A stretch of 64,000 nucleotides of DNA from Curtobacterium pusillum (lineage in GTDB: Bacteria; Actinomycetota; Actinomycetes; Actinomycetales; Microbacteriaceae), in NCBI RefSeq assembly GCF_007673235.1, contig NZ_VDZH01000001.1, positions 299,251-363,250 of the forward strand, given 5' to 3'. This document shows positions 57,230-64,000 of this stretch, piece by piece. Within the stretch, counting starts at the first letter, position 1; the number at the start of each line of letters is the position of its first letter. Made by a program: the position numbers and the translations under genes. Under the pieces are notes generated by a model, which made no database searches, had not been told where the DNA came from, and was given only the letters and a program-made list of their open reading frames with translations.

Positions 57230-58648
57230 ATGTCCGACGTGCTCATCGACCGTCCCGAGCTCGAAGGGCTCGGCCAATACGAGTTCGGCTGGTCCGACTC
57301 CGACTCTGCCGGTGCCTCCGCGCGCCGTGGCATCTCGGAAGAGGTCGTGACCGACATCTCGAACCTCAAGTCCGAGCCCGAGTGGATGCTCAAGAACCGA
57401 CTCAAGGGTCTGCAGCTCTTCGGTCGCAAGCCGATGCCGACGTGGGGTGCCGACCTGACGGGCATCGACTTCGACAACATCAAGTACTTCGTGCGCTCCA
57501 CCGAGAAGCAGGCCCAGTCGTGGGAGGACCTCCCCGAGGACATCCGCGCGACCTACGAGAAGCTCGGCATCCCCGAGGCGGAGCGTCAGCGCCTCGTCGC
57601 CGGTGTCGCCGCCCAGTACGAGTCCGAGGTCGTGTACCACCAGATCCGCGAGGACCTGGAGCAGCAGGGCGTCATCTTCATGGACACCGACACCGCGCTC
57701 CGCGAGCACCCCGAGATCTTCGAGGAGTACTTCGGCACCGTGATCCCGGCCGGCGACAACAAGTTCGCCGCGCTGAACACGGCCGTGTGGTCCGGTGGCT
57801 CGTTCGTCTACGTCCCGAAGGGCGTGCACGTCGAGATCCCGCTGCAGGCCTACTTCCGCATCAACACCGAGAACATGGGCCAGTTCGAGCGGACGCTGAT
57901 CATCGCGGACGAGGACTCCTACGTCCACTACATCGAGGGCTGCACGGCGCCGATCTACAAGTCGGACTCCCTGCACTCGGCCGTGGTCGAGATCATCGTG
58001 AAGAAGAACGCCCGCGTTCGGTACACGACGATCCAGAACTGGTCGAACAACGTCTACAACCTCGTCACCAAGCGTGCGATCGCGCACGAGGGCGCGACGA
58101 TGGAGTGGATCGACGGCAACATCGGCTCGAAGGTGACGATGAAGTACCCGTCGATCTACCTCGCCGGTGAGCACGCCAAGGGCGAGACGCTCTCGGTGGC
58201 CTTCGCCGGCCCCGGCCAGCACCAGGACGCCGGCGCGAAGATGATCCACATGGCGCCGTACACGACGTCCTCGATCGTCTCGAAGTCGATCGCCCGTGGC
58301 GGCGGTCGTGCGGGGTACCGCGGTGAGGTCCGGGTCGACCCGGCAGCCCACCACGCGGCGAACACCGTGCGCTGTGACGCGCTGCTGGTCGACACGATCA
58401 GCCGTTCCGACACCTACCCGGCGATCGACATCCGCGTCGACGACGTCCAGCTCGGGCACGAGGCCACGGTCTCGCGCGTGAGCGAGGAACAGCTGTTCTA
58501 CCTGATGTCCCGAGGCATGCCCGAGGACGAGGCGATGGCGATGATCGTCCGCGGCTTCATCGAGCCGATCGCCCGCGAGCTCCCGATGGAGTACGCACTC
58601 GAACTCAACAAGCTCATCGAGATGAGCATGGAAGGATCCGTCGGCTAG
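57230..58648 (+). CDS. sufB: Fe-S cluster assembly protein SufB
   Basis: Scaffold subunit of the SufBC2D complex. 472 residues, mostly a right-handed beta helix; [16 protein letters not shown] near the N-terminus, [18 protein letters not shown] in the core and [22 protein letters not shown] at the C-terminus. The ATG at 57230 follows GAGGAGACC; the frame is open 84 bp further up but without conservation. sufD starts at the base after its stop codon. No intein, unlike mycobacterial SufB. Confidence 0.96.
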   Translation: MSDVLIDRPELEGLGQYEFGWSDSDSAGASARRGISEEVVTDISNLKSEPEWMLKNRLKGLQLFGRKPMPTWGADLTGIDFDNIKYFVRSTEKQAQSWEDLPEDIRATYEKLGIPEAERQRLVAGVAAQYESEVVYHQIREDLEQQGVIFMDTDTALREHPEIFEEYFGTVIPAGDNKFAALNTAVWSGGSFVYVPKGVHVEIPLQAYFRINTENMGQFERTLIIADEDSYVHYIEGCTAPIYKSDSLHSAVVEIIVKKNARVRYTTIQNWSNNVYNLVTKRAIAHEGATMEWIDGNIGSKVTMKYPSIYLAGEHAKGETLSVAFAGPGQHQDAGAKMIHMAPYTTSSIVSKSIARGGGRAGYRGEVRVDPAAHHAANTVRCDALLVDTISRSDTYPAIDIRVDDVQLGHEATVSRVSEEQLFYLMSRGMPEDEAMAMIVRGFIEPIARELPMEYALELNKLIEMSMEGSVG

Positions 58649-59929
58649 ATGTCCAGCACCACCCCTCCCCACATCGACCAGCCGATCGAACCCTCGGCAG
58701 CGGCGCAGACCCCTGCGCAGCACGGCGCCGGTGCGCACTCCGACGGTGGTTGGGACGCACCCGACAAGTCGATCCCGGTCCAGACCCGCTCCGAGCGGTT
58801 CCAGTCCGGCGACCTGGACGCGTTCCCGACCGTCACCGGGCGCGAGGTGAACTGGAAGTTCGCGCCCCTCGCGAAGCTCCAGCCGCTGCTCGACGGCGGG
58901 CTCGACGGATCCGCCTACCCGTTCCTCGCTCGTCAGTCCGACGGCGCCGACGTCGAGTGGGGTCGCAGCGACGACCCCCGCGTCGGTTCCGCCGGTCTCC
59001 CCGAGGACCGCGCCGCCGCAGCCGCGTGGTCCGCCCGTGACGCCGTGCTGGCCGTCACGGTCAAGGCGACCGACGCGCACGAGTTCATCACCATCACCCG
59101 GTCCGACTTCGGGACCCAGCCCCGCGCCGCGCACACCGTCATCACGGCCGAGGCGCACGCCCAGGGCATCGTCGTGCTCGACAACCGCGGTTCGGCGCTC
59201 CTCAGCGAGAACGTCGAGATCGTCGCCCAGGACGGCGCACGCCTGACGGTCGTCAGCCTGCAGGACTGGGACGACGACGCCGTGCACGTGTCGACGCACT
59301 TCGCCGAGGTCGGCCGCGACGCCTTCCTCAAGCACGTCGTGGTCTCGCTCGGCGGCGACGTCATCCGGGTCAACCCGTCGACGCACCTCGGTGCGCAGGG
59401 CGCCGACACCGAGATGTACGGCGTGTACTTCGCCGACGCCGGGCAGTACATCGAGCAGCAGGTCTACGTGAACCACGACGCGCCGAACACGCGCGGTCGG
59501 GTCAACTACAAGGGTGCGCTGCAGGGCCAGGGTGCGCACACGGTGTGGATCGGCGATGTGCTCATCGGACGCGCCGGCGACGGCACGGACTCGTACGAGC
59601 AGAACCGCAACCTCGTCCTCACCGACGGCACGCGTGCGGACAGCATCCCGAACCTCGAGATCGAGACGGGCAACATCGAGGGCGCCGGCCACGCGAGTGC
59701 CACCGGTCGCTTCGACGACGAGCAGCTGTTCTACCTGCAGTCCCGCGGCATCCCCGAGGAAGAGGCACGCCGTCTGGTGGTGCTCGGCTTCCTCGTCGAG
59801 GTCATCCAGAAGATCGGTGCGCCCGAGCTCGAGGAACGCCTCATCGCCGCAGTGGAGCAGGAGCTCGCCGAGGGCCGTTCGGTGATCGCCGCGCCGGCGT
59901 CGTCGGACGAGGCCGGAGCCACCGCCTGA
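58649..59929 (+). CDS. sufD: Fe-S cluster assembly protein SufD
   Basis: Partner of SufB in the scaffold complex. 426 residues with the beta-helix core (GALQGQGAHTVWIGDVLIG, TRADSIPNLEIETGNIEGAGHAS) and the C-terminal helix LFYLQSRGIPEEEARRLVVLGFL. N-terminal 40 residues are low complexity. Its stop overlaps the next start (TGATG). Confidence 0.95.
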   Translation: MSSTTPPHIDQPIEPSAAAQTPAQHGAGAHSDGGWDAPDKSIPVQTRSERFQSGDLDAFPTVTGREVNWKFAPLAKLQPLLDGGLDGSAYPFLARQSDGADVEWGRSDDPRVGSAGLPEDRAAAAAWSARDAVLAVTVKATDAHEFITITRSDFGTQPRAAHTVITAEAHAQGIVVLDNRGSALLSENVEIVAQDGARLTVVSLQDWDDDAVHVSTHFAEVGRDAFLKHVVVSLGGDVIRVNPSTHLGAQGADTEMYGVYFADAGQYIEQQVYVNHDAPNTRGRVNYKGALQGQGAHTVWIGDVLIGRAGDGTDSYEQNRNLVLTDGTRADSIPNLEIETGNIEGAGHASATGRFDDEQLFYLQSRGIPEEEARRLVVLGFLVEVIQKIGAPELEERLIAAVEQELAEGRSVIAAPASSDEAGATA

Positions 59930-60255
59930 TGTCGACGAAGGTCTGCGCCGAAGCGGACATCGCGGTGGACAGCCCGATGCGCGCCGTGGTCGACGGCACC
60001 GCGGTCGCCATCGTGAAGGACTCCGCCGGCACCGTGCACGCCATCGGCGACACCTGCACGCACGGGGACATCTCCCTGGCCGAGGGGTTCGTCGAGGGCG
60101 ACACGCTCGAGTGCTGGGCCCACGGGTCCCGGTTCTCGCTGGCCACCGGCAAGCCGCAGAACTTCCCGGCGTACGAGCCCGTCCCGGTCTTCCGGGTCGA
60201 GGTCCGCGACGGCGAGGTCTACGTCGACGTGCACGACCCCGTCCCGGTCGACTGA
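59929..60255 (+). CDS. Rieske 2Fe-2S ferredoxin-like protein
   Basis: 108-residue Rieske domain protein. Cluster ligands are Cys43 and His45 (DTCTHGD) and Cys62 and His65 (ECWAHGSRFS), the CxH...CxxH pattern of Rieske ferredoxins. No membrane segment, so it is soluble. Placed between sufD and sufC and overlapping sufD by one base pair pattern (TGATG), it may serve as an electron donor or a client in cluster assembly; NirD-like or dioxygenase ferredoxin roles are alternatives. Confidence 0.92.
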   Translation: MSTKVCAEADIAVDSPMRAVVDGTAVAIVKDSAGTVHAIGDTCTHGDISLAEGFVEGDTLECWAHGSRFSLATGKPQNFPAYEPVPVFRVEVRDGEVYVDVHDPVPVD

Positions 60256-60317
60256 GACCGGACTCCACTCACTTCCCGCGGCTGACGCCGCACACCAGCT
60301 GCAACCGAAGGAACGCA

Positions 60318-61091
60318 ATGTCCACTCTCGAAATCCGCGACCTGCAGGTCTCGATCGACACCGACCAGGGTGTCAAGGAGATCCTCAAGGGCGTCGACCT
60401 CACCATCAACGAGGGCGAGATCCACGCGATCATGGGGCCGAACGGCTCGGGCAAGTCCACCCTCGCCTACACGATCGCCGGCCACCCGCGCTACAACGTC
60501 GTCGGAGGCTCGATCACCCTCGACGGCGAGGACGTCCTCGCGATGAGCGTCGACGAGCGCGCCCGCGCCGGCATGTTCCTCGCCATGCAGTACCCGGTGG
60601 AGATCCCCGGCGTGACGGTGTCGAACTTCCTCCGCACCGCGAAGACCGCGATCGACGGCGAGGCCCCGGCGCTCCGCAGCTGGGTGAAGGACCTCCGCCA
60701 GTCGATGGCCGACCTCAAGATGGACTCGGCCTTCGCCGAGCGCAACGTCAACGAAGGCTTCTCCGGTGGCGAGAAGAAGCGCCACGAGATCATGCAGCTC
60801 GAGCTCCTCAAGCCGAAGTTCGCCGTCCTCGACGAGACCGACTCCGGCCTCGACGTCGACGCGCTGAAGATCGTGTCCGAGGGTGTCAACCGTGCGAAGG
60901 CCGCGACCGGCCTCGGCGTGCTGCTCATCACCCACTACACGCGCATCCTCCGCTACATCAAGCCGGACTTCGTGCACGTGTTCGTCGCGGGCAAGGTCGC
61001 CGAGCAGGGCGGCCCCGAGCTCGCCGAGCGCCTCGAGAACGAGGGCTACGACCGCTACGTGCAGGCCGCAGCCGCAGCGGCGGGGAACTGA
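60318..61091 (+). CDS. sufC: Fe-S cluster assembly ATPase SufC
   Basis: ABC-type ATPase that drives the SufBD scaffold. 257 residues: Walker A GPNGSGKST at 40-48, Q-loop AMQYPVEIPG, signature FSGGEKKRHEI (EKKR as in all SufC) and Walker B FAVLDETDSGLD. ATG at 60318 after GAAGGAA. Its stop overlaps the next gene's start (TGATG). Confidence 0.97.
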   Translation: MSTLEIRDLQVSIDTDQGVKEILKGVDLTINEGEIHAIMGPNGSGKSTLAYTIAGHPRYNVVGGSITLDGEDVLAMSVDERARAGMFLAMQYPVEIPGVTVSNFLRTAKTAIDGEAPALRSWVKDLRQSMADLKMDSAFAERNVNEGFSGGEKKRHEIMQLELLKPKFAVLDETDSGLDVDALKIVSEGVNRAKAATGLGVLLITHYTRILRYIKPDFVHVFVAGKVAEQGGPELAERLENEGYDRYVQAAAAAAGN

Positions 61092-61420
61092 TGATCACCG
61101 CACTCGCCCCGGAGAAGTTCGACGAGGTCGTGGAAGGCCTCAAGGAGGTCCAGGACCCGGAGCTCGGCGTGAACATCGTCGACCTCGGGCTCATCTACGA
61201 CCTCGCCATGGACGACGAGGCGAACGCGCTCGTGATCAGCATGACGCTGACGAGCGCGGGCTGCCCGCTGACCGACGTCATCGAGGGTGACACCGCCAAC
61301 GCGCTCGACGGCATCGTCGACGCGTTCCGGATCAACTGGGTCTGGATGCCGCCGTGGGGCCCGGAGCGGATCACGGACGACGGGCGCGAGATGATGCGCG
61401 CGCTCGGCTTCTCGATCTAG
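61091..61420 (+). CDS. SufT-like metal-sulfur cluster assembly protein (DUF59/MIP18)
   Basis: 109-residue protein of the MIP18/DUF59 family, related to SufT and PaaD, that helps mature Fe-S proteins. Motifs: VQDPELGVNIVDLGLIYDL and the conserved Cys58 in TSAGCPLTD, with a C-terminal WMPPWGPERIT. It overlaps sufC by one base pair pattern and ends the suf operon, followed by a family 1 palindrome. The usual SufS and SufU genes are not present here. Confidence 0.93.
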   Translation: MITALAPEKFDEVVEGLKEVQDPELGVNIVDLGLIYDLAMDDEANALVISMTLTSAGCPLTDVIEGDTANALDGIVDAFRINWVWMPPWGPERITDDGREMMRALGFSI

Positions 61421-61439
61421 TCGCGACCATCCCCGGCCT

Positions 61440-61471
61440 GGAGGCGCGGTGCCAGCTGGCACCGCGCCTCC
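61440..61471. terminator. 32-bp perfect palindrome after the suf operon (family 1)
   Basis: GGAGGCGCGGTGCCAG and its complement, centre AGCT, 20 bp after the SufT-like stop; the core is identical to the whiA and pgl elements. Confidence 0.8.
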
Positions 61472-61506
61472 CGTCCGTTTGTGCGGGCACGCGCGCGGGG
61501 CGCGAC

Positions 61507-61567
61507 GCCGAGGTCGCAAAAAGTGCCGCCCGTCCGGAGACGGAGCGGCACTTCGTGCGATCTCGGC
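61507..61567. repeat. family 2 hairpin at the bioY 3' side
   Basis: GCCGAGGTCGCA (61507-61518) and AGTGCCGC (61522-61529) pair with 61545-61567, with an internal AAA/TCG bulge. A second stem, CGACACGCC with GGCGTGTCG, follows at 61567-61587, then two tandem TGCGACCTCGGG units. Shares GCCGAGGTCGCA with the hairpin at 45845. Confidence 0.65.
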
Positions 61568-61615
61568 GACACGCCCGCGGCGTGTCGTGCGACCTCGGGT
61601 GCGACCTCGGGCGCG

Positions 61616-62215
61616 TCAGCGGCGGCCGACGAGCTTCCACGCGATCGGCAGGACGCCGGCCGCGATGAGCGCCTTCGCGATCCCGCCGACGATGAACGGG
61701 TAGAGACCGGCGGCGAGCACCGACTGCAGGTCGTTCGGCGCCCCGAGCGTCCCGAGCGCGACCGCGAGGTACGGCAGACCCGTCACGAACGGGATCGCGC
61801 TCGCGAGCAGCATCGCCGCGGCGGCACGACCGACGTGGCGGTCCCAGTTGCGGCGGGCGAGCCAGCCGATGACGCCGGCGGCCGGGATGAAGCCGATGAC
61901 GTAGCCGAAGCTCGGGACGGCGAGGGCGCCCAGGCCACCGGTGAAGCCGGCGAAGAACGGCGCACCGGCGAGTCCGGCGACCGCGTAGACGAGCAGCGAG
62001 AGCATGCCGCGGCGGGCACCGAGGGTCGCGCCGACGAGCACCACGGCGAGCGTCTGCCCGGTGATCGGGACCGGCCACATCGGGACCTCGAGCTGTGCCA
62101 TCGCAGCGGTGAACAGGGCTCCGCCGGCGACGAGGGCGGCGTTCGTGGCCAGCCCGTGCGTCCGCAGACGGTCGGCGAGGACTGCGCGGGGAGCGAACCC
62201 GGTGGCGTTCGTCAT
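61616..62215 (-). CDS. bioY: biotin transporter BioY
   Basis: Biotin-binding S-component of an ECF transporter. 199 residues with six membrane helices; VPMWPVPITGQTLAVVLVGATLGARRG is the BioY core and GYVIGFIPAAGVIGWLA follows. The energy-coupling genes bioM and bioN are not next to it. ATG at 62215 with AGGAG upstream. Convergent with the suf operon and divergent from the ABC-F gene. Confidence 0.93.
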   Translation of the reverse strand: MTNATGFAPRAVLADRLRTHGLATNAALVAGGALFTAAMAQLEVPMWPVPITGQTLAVVLVGATLGARRGMLSLLVYAVAGLAGAPFFAGFTGGLGALAVPSFGYVIGFIPAAGVIGWLARRNWDRHVGRAAAAMLLASAIPFVTGLPYLAVALGTLGAPNDLQSVLAAGLYPFIVGGIAKALIAAGVLPIAWKLVGRR

Positions 62216-62238
62216 GGATTCTCCTAGAATGGACTGCT

Positions 62239-62272
62239 GGTCCCGTTCGGAACCATCGGTCCCGTCAGCGTA
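62239..62272 (-). promoter_or_regulatory. bioY promoter and candidate operator
   Basis: TACGCT on the minus strand (plus 62267-62272) is a possible -10. GGTCCCGT occurs at 62239-62246 and 62258-62265, 19 bp apart, and GGTCCCGTTCGGAACC (62239-62254) is nearly palindromic. The position around the start site suits a repressor such as a biotin regulator. Confidence 0.35.
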
Positions 62273-62330
62273 GCGGTGCACCTCACGCACACGTCGTTGT
62301 GCAAACCCACCAACTGATTGGACGTCCACT

Positions 62331-63929
62331 GTGCTTGCCGTGCACGAACTCGAGATCCGCGTCGGAGCTCGCCTCCTCATGGAGGACGTGTCCTTCCGTG
62401 TCGAGAAGGGCGACAAGATCGGGCTCGTCGGCCGCAACGGCGCGGGCAAGACGACGATGACGAAGGCCCTCGCGGGGGAGACGCAGCCGACCGACGGCAA
62501 GATCGACCGCGGCGGCGAGATCGGCTACCTGCCCCAGGACCCGCGCTCGGGCGACCCGGAGGAGACCGCGCGCAAGCGCATCCTCGACGCCCGCGGCCTC
62601 GGCGAGCTCGTGGAGGGCATCCGCCTCGCCACGCTCGACATGGCGAGCGACGACCCCGACGTCGCCGAGAAGGCGATGCGTCGGTACAGCCGGCTCGACG
62701 ACCAGTTCAACGCACTCGGCGGGTACGCGGCCGAGGCCGAAGCCGCGTCGATCGCCTCGAACCTCAAGCTGCCGGACCGCATCCTCGACCAGCAGCTCAA
62801 GACGCTGTCGGGTGGTCAGCGGCGCCGCATCGAGCTCGCGCGCATCCTGTTCTCCGACGCCGAGACGATGATCCTCGACGAGCCGACGAACCACCTCGAC
62901 GCCGACTCGGTGGTCTGGCTCCGCGAGCACCTGAAGACCTACCCCGGCGGCGTCATCATCATCTCCCACGACGTCGAGCTCGTGGACGAGGTCGTCAACC
63001 GCGTGTTCTACCTCGACGCCAACCGCCAGACCATCGACATCTACAACATGGGCTGGAAGCTCTACCAGCGGCAGCGCGTCGCCGACGAGGAGCGTCGCCG
63101 CAAGGAGCGTGCGGGCGCCGAGAAGAAGGCCGCGACGTTGAAGGACCAGGCCGCTCGGTTCGGTGCGAAGGCCTCGAAGGCCGCCGCGGCGCACCAGATG
63201 GTCGCGCGTGCCGACAAGCTGCTCGCGGGCCTCGAGGACGAGCGTGTCGCCGACCGGGTCGCCAAGATCCGCTTCCCCACGCCGGCCCCGTGCGGCCGCA
63301 CCCCGCTCATGGCCGAGGGGCTGTCGAAGTCCTACGGGTCGCTCGAGATCTTCGCGGGCGTCGACCTGGCGATCGACCGCGGTTCGCGCGTCGTCATCCT
63401 CGGGTTCAACGGCGCCGGCAAGACGACCCTGCTCCGGATCCTCGCGGGTGCCGACCAGCCGGACACCGGGGAGATCCAGCCCGGCCACGGCCTGCGCATC
63501 GGGTACTACGCGCAGGAGCACGAGAACATCGACGTCAACCGCACCGTGATCGAGAACATGGTGTCGGCGTCGACCGACCTCAACGAGACCGAGGCCCGTC
63601 GTGTCCTCGGGTCGTTCCTGTTCACCGGGGACGACGGCTACAAGAAGGCCGGCGTCCTGTCCGGTGGCGAGAAGACCCGACTGTCGCTCGCGATGATCGT
63701 GGTCTCCGGCGCGAACGTGCTGCTGCTCGACGAGCCGACGAACAACCTCGACCCTGCTTCGCGCGAGGAGATCCTCAACGCGCTGGCCGGGTTCGAGGGC
63801 GCGGTCGTCCTGGTGTCCCACGACGCCGGTGCCGTCGAGGCGCTCAACCCCGAGCGTGTGCTGCTGCTGCCGGACGGCACCGAGGACCACTGGAACAAGG
63901 ACTACGCGGAGCTCATCGAGCTCGCGTAG
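62331..63929 (+). CDS. ABC-F family ATPase
   Basis: 532-residue soluble protein with two ABC ATPase domains and no membrane segment, the layout of ABC-F translation factors that act on the ribosome. First Walker A GRNGAGKTT at 34-42, signature LSGGQRRRIELA, Walker B MILDEPTNHLD; an arginine-lysine-rich linker (RRRKERAGAEKKAATLKDQ); second Walker A GFNGAGKTT, LSGGEKTRLSLA and LLLDEPTNNLD. It may be a housekeeping factor or a resistance determinant; nothing here decides. GTG start at 62331. A 40-bp palindrome follows. Confidence 0.92.
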   Translation: MLAVHELEIRVGARLLMEDVSFRVEKGDKIGLVGRNGAGKTTMTKALAGETQPTDGKIDRGGEIGYLPQDPRSGDPEETARKRILDARGLGELVEGIRLATLDMASDDPDVAEKAMRRYSRLDDQFNALGGYAAEAEAASIASNLKLPDRILDQQLKTLSGGQRRRIELARILFSDAETMILDEPTNHLDADSVVWLREHLKTYPGGVIIISHDVELVDEVVNRVFYLDANRQTIDIYNMGWKLYQRQRVADEERRRKERAGAEKKAATLKDQAARFGAKASKAAAAHQMVARADKLLAGLEDERVADRVAKIRFPTPAPCGRTPLMAEGLSKSYGSLEIFAGVDLAIDRGSRVVILGFNGAGKTTLLRILAGADQPDTGEIQPGHGLRIGYYAQEHENIDVNRTVIENMVSASTDLNETEARRVLGSFLFTGDDGYKKAGVLSGGEKTRLSLAMIVVSGANVLLLDEPTNNLDPASREEILNALAGFEGAVVLVSHDAGAVEALNPERVLLLPDGTEDHWNKDYAELIELA

Positions 63930-63960
63930 CGAGCGTGGTCGCGGACGCGACCGAAGGGCG

Positions 63961-64000
63961 GACTGGAGGCCCGTGGCGGCGCCGCCACGGGCCTCCAGTC
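63961..64000. terminator. 40-bp perfect palindrome at the right edge (family 1)
   Basis: GACTGGAGGCCCGTGGCGGC and its complement, loop-free, 31 bp after the ABC-F stop. It may continue beyond the window. Confidence 0.8.

Overview
The window reads as a chromosomal segment of a high-GC Gram-positive actinobacterium, most likely family Microbacteriaceae (Curtobacterium or a close relative; this is inference from gene content and order). Supporting signs are the uniformly high GC with strong codon bias, the actinobacteria-specific proteins RbpA, WhiA, OpcA and an ANTAR-type PdtaR regulator, frequent GTG and TTG starts, and the order uvrB-uvrA-uvrC-rapZ-whiA-gapA-pgk-tpiA-secG-rbpA, then pgl-opcA-zwf-pgi-tal-tkt, ctaB/ctaA and the suf cluster. 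No rRNA, phage, insertion sequence or CRISPR array is visible, and base use is even throughout, so this is mostly core genome.

Layout. 1-8.0 kb: tail of an upstream gene (possibly lgt), glutamate synthase gltB-gltD, pyruvate kinase. 8.1-16.5 kb is more accessory: a ferritin-VIT1/CCC1 metal transporter, an HdeD-like membrane protein, an aldehyde dehydrogenase-DUF779-GAF regulator module, a proline-repeat secreted protein divergent from a two-component system, and a MOSC protein. 16.5-26.6 kb: tRNA-Leu(CAA), pdtaR, a GNAT acetyltransferase, a VOC protein, a hotdog thioesterase, polA, a DUF885 hydrolase, rpsA, coaE and a membrane-anchored alpha/beta hydrolase. 26.7-31.4 kb: an acyl-CoA synthetase overlapping an acyltransferase-3 membrane enzyme, a 572-bp non-coding block with a threefold 160-bp tandem repeat, and an MFS transporter. 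31.5-41.7 kb: excision repair (uvrB, uvrA, uvrC), an SDR, rapZ and whiA. 42-45.7 kb: lower glycolysis (gapA-pgk-tpiA), secG and rbpA. 46-54.3 kb on the minus strand: an operon-like pentose phosphate block (tkt, tal, pgi, zwf, opcA, pgl). 54.7-57 kb: heme O and heme A synthesis (ctaB, and ctaA convergent with it). 57.2-61.4 kb: Fe-S assembly (sufB, sufD, Rieske protein, sufC, SufT-like). 61.6-64 kb: bioY (minus) and an ABC-F ATPase.

The genes supply central carbon flux (glycolysis, pentose phosphate), nitrogen assimilation, DNA repair and replication, translation, and cofactor assembly (CoA, heme, Fe-S, biotin uptake). The least explained material is between genes: a dispersed family of very long palindromes with a GGAGGCGCGG core arm at about ten sites, perfect 36-46 bp palindromes that look like strong bidirectional terminators, and the 3 x 160 bp array. 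A second recurring theme is a TANNNT hexamer 6-8 nt before the start codon of at least nine genes, which implies widespread leaderless transcription.
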